From: Mesotoga sp.
GTDB lineage: Bacteria > Thermotogota > Thermotogae > Petrotogales > Kosmotogaceae
DNA: 5,957 bases
Assembly: GCA_011620045.1 (NCBI GenBank)
Contig: WOZY01000270.1
Span: 1-5,957, forward strand
Reading direction: 5' to 3'
The first letter of the stretch is position 1. Every line of letters starts with the position of its first letter. The position numbers and the translations under genes are program-made. This document shows positions 1-5,957 of the stretch, in pieces. The notes beneath the pieces are model-generated. The model was not told the origin of the DNA, ran no database searches, and was given only the letters and a program-made list of their open reading frames with translations.

Positions 1-1
1 G

Positions 2-847
2 CTGCCAAATTCCTCTGGAAGCGCAAGAGGTGCCTTCATAAGGACAGACAACAATGAAATAGTGATACTTCCCGGTCCTCCAATGGAGATGGAGGCCGTC
101 TTTAAAGAGGCACTAAAGCATATTTCACTCCCCTCTGCTTCGTACAGTAGGACCATAGGATTCGTTGACTTGACCGAACCTGAAGTGGAAGACTTCACCG
201 AGCAAATGCTTTCGAAATTCACGGGTGTGAAGTTCGTTACGAGAGTGCGATATTACTCCGGGCCTACAGTAATTCTCACGGCCAATGACGAATCGGTGTT
301 AGAAGAACTATGTCATCTTTTCACCGATCGCTGGAAGAAGTATATATATACGACTACAGGCGAGGAACTCGTCCAAGTAGTAGTGAGGGAGTTGAGAAAC
401 AGAAATCTGACAGTTTCAGTCGCAGAGTCCTGTTCGGGGGGAAGGCTTTCTGCAATTCTCACTTCTGTTTCGGGAGTGTCGGCTTTGTTTCCCGGTGGTA
501 TAGTCTCCTATTCAAACGAAGTCAAAATGTCATTGCTGAACGTGAACGAAAGTACTCTCAAACAATATGGAGCCGTTTCCGAAGAAGTTGCCTATGAGAT
601 GGCTGCCGGAACTAGAATTCTCTTCGGAACAGACGTTGGCCTTTCAGTAACGGGAATAGCCGGTCCTTCAGGCGGTAGCGACTCCAAGCCGGTGGGGCTT
701 GTCTGCTCGGGTGTTAGGATAGGCAGTTCAATCAAGACCTACACCGACAGGTTCAAAGGAGATAGAGAGACTATTCAGCTTAGAGGTGCTAACGCAGTTA
801 TAAAGAATCTGTGGAGGTTATTTTGGAACGAGTATTACATAGAGTAA
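2..847 (+). CDS. cinA: CinA-family protein, 5'-truncated by window edge (end of COG1058 domain, linker, and C-terminal PncC-type amidase domain)
   Basis: This is the last 281 codons of a CinA protein. The reading frame is open from base 2, so the GTG at 62 is internal and not the start. Full-length CinA is usually about 400 residues, so roughly 120-135 are missing. Fragment residues 1-35 are the end of the MoaB-like COG1058 domain; LPNSSGSARGA matches the family's LPNPVGTAPG loop, and ILPGPPMEME matches its PG-P-EM motif. A small alpha/beta linker follows. The PncC domain starts near base 362 and keeps AESCSGG (fragment residues 141-147, the family's ESCTGG with Ser for Thr), GGIVSYSNEVK, GAVSEEVA, TGIAGPSGG (217-225) and KPVGLV. 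Known family activities are deamidation of nicotinamide mononucleotide to nicotinate mononucleotide (PncC) and ADP-ribose hydrolysis (COG1058), both cytoplasmic. The historical name refers to competence, and nothing here supports that role. The stop codon lies inside the start of mfd, so the two are probably co-transcribed. The family call is firm; the enzymatic activity is inferred. Confidence 0.93.
   Translation: MPNSSGSARGAFIRTDNNEIVILPGPPMEMEAVFKEALKHISLPSASYSRTIGFVDLTEPEVEDFTEQMLSKFTGVKFVTRVRYYSGPTVILTANDESVLEELCHLFTDRWKKYIYTTTGEELVQVVVRELRNRNLTVSVAESCSGGRLSAILTSVSGVSALFPGGIVSYSNEVKMSLLNVNESTLKQYGAVSEEVAYEMAAGTRILFGTDVGLSVTGIAGPSGGSDSKPVGLVCSGVRIGSSIKTYTDRFKGDRETIQLRGANAVIKNLWRLFWNEYYIE
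813..817 (+). promoter_or_regulatory. Ribosome binding site deciding the mfd start
   Basis: A perfect GGAGG lies 5 nt before the TTG at 823, inside the last codons of cinA. The in-frame GTG at 811 has only a weak AAAGAA stretch ahead of it and would place this GGAGG inside the coding region. The site therefore favours TTG 823. No experimental support is available from sequence alone. Confidence 0.7.
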
Positions 848-3800
848 ACGATCCGATTTCCTGGATAGAGAAAGAAGCCCAAAGCGATTCCAGGAGTGTA
901 GTCATTTTTCCAAGTGAAAGGATGCTTGAATCCTTCGTAGATATTCATGAGAAGAGGGAGGGAGATGGATTTTTCTTCTCTCATGATGTCTTTCCCTTTG
1001 AAGAGATAGGCACTTCCCCAAGAATAAGATCAGAACGGCTTGCGCTCCTTAGAAAGCTTCTTATGGGGGAGCTCCGGACCGTCTATACATCCTTTCACGG
1101 TATTCTGAGAAAAACTGTGCCAATCGACGTATTCGAGACTCTGTCTTTGAAGGTTGAAGTCGGTGGCCCGTTTACTCTGAGCGAAGATCAGCTTCAAAGC
1201 CTTGGTTATTCCAGATCCTTCAGCGTGACGATTCCCGGCGAATTCGCTATCAGGGGCGGTATTGTGGATATCTTCCCACCCGGAACAGAAAGGCCAATTA
1301 GAATAGACACTTTTGACAGGGAAATTGAATCGATAAGGAGATTCGATCCGGCTTCACAGAAGAGCTTAGATAGATTGATCGATGCATATATCACCCCCGC
1401 GGCTGAAGGTATAACCTCTTCTCCGTATAGGGAGCTCGCTCTCAAAAGAATCTCTGCAGCCGAGCAAGCAACCGGTTCGAAGGATGAAATTCTTTTCGAC
1501 CGTCTGGATACAATGGATACAATCGCGGGGATCTTTTACGAACGGCAGTCGATTCTTCTTGACTTTCTCGATGAATACAAAGTGATCTTCGTCAAGCCTG
1601 ACGATGCCATTGTCGAGTTTGGAAGGAGAGAACGCGAAACTCTAGAACTGTTGTCAGATAAAGCAGTAAGAAAATTCCTTTACATAAGATATGGAGGAAT
1701 ATCCTCAGAAGTTCTGATGAAGTTGAGAGAGTATTCGATCGTGTCCGACGACCGGGTTTCTTCCCTAGACTATGATACCGAACTTACCGAAGAACTGGAA
1801 ATTATCAAGAGACCCAGAAGAGAGGAAGAGTTCTTGCCAAGAATACCCGTGGTCGACTGGACGGAGCTTGAAGAGGGAGACTACGTGGTCCACAAAGAAT
1901 ACGGTATAGGACGGTATCTCGGAGTCAGGACGGTCGAGAACATCCTCGGGACTAGAGAGTATCTTCTGCTGGAATACAGAGATAACAACAAGATCTATGT
2001 CCCCGTGGACAGAGTAGATCGTGTTCACAAATACATAGGAACCACCGAAGGAATTCAGTTGAACTCCCTGCGTGGAACAGCATGGAACAGGCAGAAATCA
2101 AAGGTGAAAAGGGAAGTAGAGGCTCTGATTGGTGAACTCTCGAATCTATACGGCTCCAGAGAAGTGACCTCGGGAATTTCTCTGACTGGAGAGAGCGAAA
2201 TGGAGAAGAGCTTTCGAGAAAGTTTTCCGTATGTTGAAACAGAAGACCAGCAGAAAGCTGTCGAAGAAGTTCTTGAAGACCTTGGAAGCAACAAGCCAAT
2301 GGATAGACTCATAAGCGGCGATGCCGGGTACGGGAAGACAGAAGTTGCATTGCGGGCCACATTCAGAACGGTTGTCTCGGGAAAGCAGGTTGCCGTGATG
2401 GTTCCCACAACAGTACTTGCGCGTCAGCACTACGAAAACTTTGAGGGCCGCCTCAGTCCTTTTGGAATAAGAGTCGAGATACTTGACAGGTACCGAACCG
2501 ATACACAGAGAAGCAAGCTTCTCAAGAAACTCAAGAACGGTGAAGTCGACGTAGTCGTTGGAACCCATTCTTTGCTGTCCAAAGAGGTGAGGTTCGCAGA
2601 CCTTGGTCTAATTGTAGTTGACGAAGAACAGCTATTCGGGGTTCTTCAGAAGGAGCACTTCAAGAAACTGAGATTGCAGGTCAATGTTTTGTCAATGAGT
2701 GCCACGCCAATACCCAGAACTCTGTATATGTCTCTTTCGGGCTTGAGAGATCTCTCGATAATATCTACACCTCCTGCAGGAAGAACTTCCCCGGAGATTT
2801 ACGTAGGAGCAATCAACGACAGATTGATCAGAACGGCAGTGCTTAGGGAGACAAACAGAGGCGGACAAACGATTTTTGTTCATAATAGAGTCACCGAACT
2901 ACCCGAACTCTTGTCGAAATTGAGAAACCTGCTTCCCGAGATCAAGCTGGAGGTCGCTCACGGTCAAATGAATAAAACCGCTTTTGAGCGCACCATTAGA
3001 GACTTCTATCTTGGTGAACTGGACATGCTTCTATGTACTACGATAATTGAAAGCGGGGTCGATGTACCAAACGCGAATACTCTGATCGTCAATGATTCGC
3101 AAAGGTATGGGCTTGCACAGCTTTATCAGTTGAGGGGAAGGGTAGGTAGAAGCAATCGAAGGGCTTTCTCTTACTTCCTTTATGATCCTAAGAGGCTGTC
3201 CGATCCTTCTAGAGAAAGACTCAAGGCACTAAAGGAGTTTTCTGGCGCCGGCAGTGGAATGAAGATCGCAATGCGAGATCTTGAAATTAGGGGATTTGGT
3301 ACGCTGCTCGGTGCAGAGCAGCATGGAAACATTAACTCCGTTGGACTATATTTGTATAGAGAAATGGTAGAAAAAGCGATGAGAGAACTCCGAGGAGAAG
3401 AGGAAATTGGAGTTGAGGAACGCGCAGTCGACACAGAACTGAAGAACATCCCGTTTGATATGGTTATTCCCGAAGATTATGTATCCGACTCGATTGAGAG
3501 ATTGAAGATCTACCGCAGAATCGCAGTATGTAAAGAGGAAGACGAGATAAATGAACTGGAAAGGGAGCTTATCGACAGATTCGGTCGCCTTCCCCCTCAA
3601 GTCAACTCTCTTCTCGATGCCTCACGAGTAAGGCTCGGAGCATTTAACATCGGAATAAGTTCGGTTGAATATGATTCTTATTCGGAGAGCATCATAATGG
3701 TCCATGGCGATAATCACATCCGTGAGTCGCTTGCGATAAAGGGAAGAAGGCTTGTAGTAAACGAGCGTGAAGGAAAGTCGATTCTGTACGGAGTGCCAGA

Positions 3801-3861
3801 AAGACATCTAATGAAGACACTTAAAACGCTTTTCCTTGGAGCTGAGAGACTTGTTCAATGA
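823..3861 (+). CDS. mfd: Transcription-repair coupling factor Mfd (short form, domain 3 apparently missing)
   Basis: Mfd is a cytoplasmic ATP-driven translocase that removes RNA polymerase stalled at DNA lesions and recruits UvrA for excision repair. I chose TTG 823 (1012 aa) because of the GGAGG ahead of it; GTG 811 would give 1016 aa. In 1012-aa numbering, residues about 20-280 are the UvrB-like module, with GEFAIRGGIVDIFPPG at 139-154. The RNA polymerase-interacting domain is about 347-410 (EEGDYVVHKEYGIGRY). The helicase motifs are Walker A GDAGYGKT (499-506), DEEQ (600-603), SATPIPRT (626-633), TIIESGVDVPNANT (about 739-752) and RGRVGR (771-776). The TRG motif GSGMKIAMRDLEIRG is at 810-824. 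A C-terminal TRCF domain runs from about 860 to the end. The protein is about 130 residues shorter than E. coli Mfd (1148), mainly between the UvrB-like module and the polymerase-binding domain. The usual Arg after DEEQ/DEEH is Leu604. The reading frame is intact with no frameshift. Identification is secure; the effect of the differences is unknown. Confidence 0.97.
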   Translation: MERVLHRVNDPISWIEKEAQSDSRSVVIFPSERMLESFVDIHEKREGDGFFFSHDVFPFEEIGTSPRIRSERLALLRKLLMGELRTVYTSFHGILRKTVPIDVFETLSLKVEVGGPFTLSEDQLQSLGYSRSFSVTIPGEFAIRGGIVDIFPPGTERPIRIDTFDREIESIRRFDPASQKSLDRLIDAYITPAAEGITSSPYRELALKRISAAEQATGSKDEILFDRLDTMDTIAGIFYERQSILLDFLDEYKVIFVKPDDAIVEFGRRERETLELLSDKAVRKFLYIRYGGISSEVLMKLREYSIVSDDRVSSLDYDTELTEELEIIKRPRREEEFLPRIPVVDWTELEEGDYVVHKEYGIGRYLGVRTVENILGTREYLLLEYRDNNKIYVPVDRVDRVHKYIGTTEGIQLNSLRGTAWNRQKSKVKREVEALIGELSNLYGSREVTSGISLTGESEMEKSFRESFPYVETEDQQKAVEEVLEDLGSNKPMDRLISGDAGYGKTEVALRATFRTVVSGKQVAVMVPTTVLARQHYENFEGRLSPFGIRVEILDRYRTDTQRSKLLKKLKNGEVDVVVGTHSLLSKEVRFADLGLIVVDEEQLFGVLQKEHFKKLRLQVNVLSMSATPIPRTLYMSLSGLRDLSIISTPPAGRTSPEIYVGAINDRLIRTAVLRETNRGGQTIFVHNRVTELPELLSKLRNLLPEIKLEVAHGQMNKTAFERTIRDFYLGELDMLLCTTIIESGVDVPNANTLIVNDSQRYGLAQLYQLRGRVGRSNRRAFSYFLYDPKRLSDPSRERLKALKEFSGAGSGMKIAMRDLEIRGFGTLLGAEQHGNINSVGLYLYREMVEKAMRELRGEEEIGVEERAVDTELKNIPFDMVIPEDYVSDSIERLKIYRRIAVCKEEDEINELERELIDRFGRLPPQVNSLLDASRVRLGAFNIGISSVEYDSYSESIIMVHGDNHIRESLAIKGRRLVVNEREGKSILYGVPERHLMKTLKTLFLGAERLVQ
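3838..3841 (+). promoter_or_regulatory. Ribosome binding site deciding the mnmE start
   Basis: GGAG lies 9 nt before TTG 3851, within the final codons of mfd. The alternative upstream in-frame TTG at 3836 is preceded by a pyrimidine-rich stretch with no Shine-Dalgarno match and would have this site inside the gene. The match is only four bases and the spacing is at the long end, so support is moderate. Confidence 0.5.
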
Positions 3862-5170
3862 TCGAATTTGTGCATTATCTACTCCTAGAGGCATTTCTGC
3901 AACGGCAGTAATAAGATGTTCTGGACAAGGAACAGTCGAAAGTCTGATGAATCTACTACCGCGTACGAGTCTTCTCCAGCACAGAAGAGCGCAACTGGCA
4001 ACATTCGTTGAAAATGATCGTTACATCGACGAAGTCATCGTCACTTTCTTCAAAGGACCGGCTTCATACACTGGCGAGGATCTTGTGGAGCTTTCCTTTC
4101 ACGGCAATCCCCTGATAATTGAAAACGCTCTTAAGGCGCTATTTGCGGTGGGCTTCAGAATGGCTTTGCCAGGGGAGTTTACGAAGCGGGCAGTACTGAA
4201 TGGAAAATTCGACCTTGTACGGGCCGAAGCAATTAACGCCCTTATAACTTCCAAGACCGAAAAAGCTCTTGAGGCTGCAATCAAGAGCTTCAGAGGCGAC
4301 CTATCTGAAGAAGTGATTTCCTTCAGGGCGAAGATAATTGAGCTTCTTGCGACAGTAGAGGTGGAGCTCAACTATCCCGAGGAGATTGAGACGGATTACT
4401 CCTCTCTTCGTGAAAGCCTTCTAGATCTAAGAAGAAAGATTGCTGAGTTCATAGCCAGCTCTCAAAACGGCATAGTGATCTCACAGGGAATCAAGACCGC
4501 AATCGTAGGCGAGACAAACGTTGGAAAATCCACATTGCTGAATGCACTGCTGAAACGAGACAGGGCAATCGTTTCTGATCTGCCGGGAACGACGAGAGAT
4601 ACGATCGAGGAAGACCTCAATATCGAGGGTGTGCTCTTCCGCGTAGTCGATACTGCAGGTATAAGACAGGCAGAAAATGAGATCGAAGAACTTGGGATCG
4701 AAAGAACCCTAGAAGCTATTGAAGAAGCAGAATTGGTGATATTGTTGCACGACCCTCACAACTATAGCGACAAAGACCTGGAGGAGGCTCTCAAGAAAAA
4801 GGGGAAGCGATTGATTGTCGCAGCCAACAAGTCAGACATACGCACAGTAGAAAAAGGTTCTTACGATATCGTGATAAGCGCAAGAACCGGCGAGGGCCTG
4901 AAAGATCTCGAAAAACTTATGCTGAAGCTTACCGAAGACATCACTTCTATTGGAAATGAAGTAATTATTAGTGCCAGACAGAAGCAGAAGCTCTCGGACG
5001 CGATGGATTTCATTGGCCGATCGATAGAGGCTATTGAGAGCGGAATGACGGTTGATGTCACAGGGACCATGATCGAGCAGGCCGCTAGAAGCCTCGACGA
5101 TCTCCTCGGTACAAACGTAACAGAAGATCTGCTGGAAAGAATTTTCAGCGATTTCTGTGTTGGGAAGTGA
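3851..5170 (+). CDS. mnmE: tRNA uridine-5-carboxymethylaminomethyl(34) synthesis GTPase MnmE
   Basis: MnmE (TrmE) works with MnmG in the cytoplasm to install the (carboxymethyl)aminomethyl group on wobble U34 of certain tRNAs. It uses a tetrahydrofolate one-carbon donor and K+-activated GTP hydrolysis. I chose TTG 3851 (439 aa). The family's first Met aligns with Asn3, and GGAG lies upstream; TTG 3836 would add five residues. The N-terminal folate-binding domain is about residues 1-115, with SYTGEDLVELSFHGNP and PGEFTKRAVLNGK. A helical domain surrounds an inserted G domain. The GTPase motifs are G1 GETNVGKS (220-227, Thr where Pro is usual), G2 GTTRDT (246-251), G3 DTAG (267-270), G4 NKSD (326-329) and probable G5 SAR (343-345). 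Asn223 matches the K+-binding Asn and Glu279 matches the catalytic Glu282 of E. coli. The C-terminal CVGK carries the conserved Cys. Length is near the usual 450. MnmG is not in the window. The first 11 nt overlap the end of mfd. Confidence 0.97.
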   Translation: MFNDRICALSTPRGISATAVIRCSGQGTVESLMNLLPRTSLLQHRRAQLATFVENDRYIDEVIVTFFKGPASYTGEDLVELSFHGNPLIIENALKALFAVGFRMALPGEFTKRAVLNGKFDLVRAEAINALITSKTEKALEAAIKSFRGDLSEEVISFRAKIIELLATVEVELNYPEEIETDYSSLRESLLDLRRKIAEFIASSQNGIVISQGIKTAIVGETNVGKSTLLNALLKRDRAIVSDLPGTTRDTIEEDLNIEGVLFRVVDTAGIRQAENEIEELGIERTLEAIEEAELVILLHDPHNYSDKDLEEALKKKGKRLIVAANKSDIRTVEKGSYDIVISARTGEGLKDLEKLMLKLTEDITSIGNEVIISARQKQKLSDAMDFIGRSIEAIESGMTVDVTGTMIEQAARSLDDLLGTNVTEDLLERIFSDFCVGK

Positions 5171-5171
5171 T
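5162..5171 (+). promoter_or_regulatory. Extended ribosome binding site for the membrane protein gene
   Basis: GGGAAGTGAT covers the last codons and stop of mnmE. Within it GGAAGTGAT matches the extended Shine-Dalgarno GGAGGTGAT at eight of nine bases. The GGAAG core (5163-5167) is 8 nt before TTG 5176, a normal spacing, which supports that start and coupling to mnmE translation. Confidence 0.6.
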
Positions 5172-5175
5172 TTAG

Positions 5176-5883
5176 TTGCTAGGAATTCTCTTATTGATAG
5201 TCGGCTCGGCCACGAGATTTGTTCTCTCTCCTCTCTGGTATTTTCTTGCATGCGCCCCGGCCTACATAATCTTTACAGTTCTAAGGAGGAAGTTTGATTA
5301 CCGCCTTCTGTTGATTGCCCCGTTGATCCCAATAGTCGCAGAGGTAATTGCAATACTTCTTGGAAATTTCAGGGCAGGATTCCTTTTTGGAGACATAATC
5401 TGCATCATCACTGCATTGCTGGGAATGGGAGATGAGCGGCCTAAAGAGAGATTGATAAAGAATCTCGGCCTCTCCGGTCCCGATAACAGGAAGAGAGTGT
5501 CTTCTATGTTCTACACCTTTGGTAGAGTAGCTCAGATAGAGAAGGTTAATATGAGTCAGAGCTATGCGATCATACACGAAAACGTATTTCACTTCACCGT
5601 CGATATACCCGGGAGCGGAAGGGTCAATATGAGAGTTCCAGTAGAAGAGATAGATGAGGTCTCGGTTCATATGAGCATGTCTTCAGGGGAACTGTATCTT
5701 CCATCACTAAGGGATATGTTCTTACCGGCAAAAAAGATCAAAATGATTGGCAAACCTAAGATAAAGGACTATTTCTTGCTAGTGAAGGCTTCTGAAGACA
5801 CCTATTCCTTCTATGAAGAACCAGAGACTGTACTAAGAATTCAAGCAGAAATCGAAGAGGCAAAGAAGAGAGCCACTAAGTAG
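5176..5883 (+). CDS. Uncharacterised membrane protein: hydrophobic N-terminus with multiple membrane segments, soluble C-terminal domain
   Basis: I do not recognise this 235-residue protein. Hydrophobic stretches at residues about 2-17, 20-36, 44-63 and 67-84 suggest three or four membrane segments. Glu56 and Asp73 lie inside the last two. The Arg-Arg-Lys at 37-39 suggests that the loop between segments two and three is cytoplasmic. Residues about 86-235 are polar and basic, with no second hydrophobic region, and probably form a cytoplasmic domain. It shows alternating beta-like stretches (130-143, 149-156, 159-166, 199-205, 209-213) and ends in a charged helix (216-233). This pattern faintly recalls a bacterial PH-like domain, but that is inference from pattern only. 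No catalytic motif, metal-binding cluster or lipobox was found. The TTG start follows a good ribosome binding site, 5 nt after the mnmE stop, so it is probably in the same operon. That it is a real gene is well supported by length, spacing and coding character; its function is unknown. Confidence 0.85.
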   Translation: MLGILLLIVGSATRFVLSPLWYFLACAPAYIIFTVLRRKFDYRLLLIAPLIPIVAEVIAILLGNFRAGFLFGDIICIITALLGMGDERPKERLIKNLGLSGPDNRKRVSSMFYTFGRVAQIEKVNMSQSYAIIHENVFHFTVDIPGSGRVNMRVPVEEIDEVSVHMSMSSGELYLPSLRDMFLPAKKIKMIGKPKIKDYFLLVKASEDTYSFYEEPETVLRIQAEIEEAKKRATK

Positions 5884-5957
5884 TTTTGAAGGCGCTAATT
5901 TTCTGTCTACCAACAAGTAGTCTAGCTTTCAAATAAAGCATCGGACTCCTTCCCGGC
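5884..5957. other. Apparent intergenic tail with a weak inverted repeat, no clear gene
   Basis: These 74 nt follow the last stop codon. TTTGAAGGC (5885-5893) and GCTTTCAAA (5925-5933) can pair over nine positions in RNA, one of them G-U, around a 31-nt loop. Within the loop CTAC (5907-5910) can pair with GTAG (5917-5920). No T-tract follows on either strand, so it is not a convincing intrinsic terminator. On the minus strand two reading frames are open to the window edge, ending at 5922 and 5876; either could be the tail of a convergent gene, but the piece is too short to judge. Confidence 0.35.

Noticed and set aside
340..354. TATATATA run as a possible promoter -10 element
   Set aside because: It lies within cinA coding sequence, no suitable -35 is seen, and the next gene start is almost 500 nt away.
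310..597. 95-codon + strand open frame inside cinA
   Set aside because: It overlaps a strongly conserved CinA region in another frame and its translation resembles no protein family.
62..847. GTG at 62 as the start of the first gene
   Set aside because: The frame is open to the window edge, and the residues before 62 match the CinA family loop, so the gene begins upstream of the window.
2146..2568. 140-codon minus-strand open frame opposite mfd
   Set aside because: It lies antisense to the conserved Walker A region of mfd; its translation is Cys- and Ser-rich with no recognisable domain, as expected of a shadow frame.
4832..5251. 139-codon minus-strand open frame across the mnmE end and the next gene
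   Set aside because: It is antisense to the conserved MnmE C-terminus and the next gene's start, with no recognisable domain.
5876..5941. 21-codon minus-strand ORF with GGAAGGAG before its ATG
   Set aside because: The ribosome-binding-like motif is good, but the ORF is tiny, overlaps the end of the membrane protein gene, and its frame is also open to the window edge. It cannot be told apart from chance or the tail of a longer gene.
5922..5957. Minus-strand frame of 11 codons reaching the window edge, possibly the C-terminus of a convergent gene
   Set aside because: It is too short to identify, and a second minus-strand frame is open over the same bases.
5935..5957. Possible tRNA end suggested by GCCGGG at the minus-strand edge
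   Set aside because: No T-arm GGTTCGAATCC-like sequence, anticodon arm or matching acceptor partner could be found.

Overview
The window looks like a stretch of chromosomal core genome from a bacterium of the Thermotogota, possibly the Kosmotoga/Mesotoga side. The basis is the Thermotoga-like MnmE sequence, including its C-terminal FCVGK, the shortened Mfd, the use of TTG starts behind Shine-Dalgarno sequences, and a moderate GC content judged by eye. The phylum call is moderately confident and the genus is a guess. I see no mobile element, CRISPR array, tRNA or rRNA.

All four genes lie on the + strand and are packed like one operon: cinA (5' end cut off by the window), mfd, mnmE, and an unrecognised membrane protein gene. 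With the starts I favour, cinA and mfd overlap by 25 nt, mfd and mnmE overlap by 11 nt, and mnmE is separated from the last gene by 5 nt. No promoter is visible between genes, so transcription probably starts upstream of the window. Each downstream gene appears to start at TTG, and its ribosome binding site lies inside the end of the gene before it, which suggests translational coupling.

By function the genes are housekeeping but mixed. CinA handles pyridine nucleotide repair and salvage, Mfd couples transcription to excision repair, and MnmE modifies the tRNA wobble uridine. The fourth protein has an N-terminal membrane region and a soluble C-terminal domain of unknown function. The last 74 nt hold only a weak inverted repeat and no convincing gene.

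I did not find a new multi-gene system. The points most worth a second look are the apparently missing domain 3 of Mfd, the altered residues just after its DEEQ box, the unrecognised membrane protein tied to mnmE, and the run of TTG starts.
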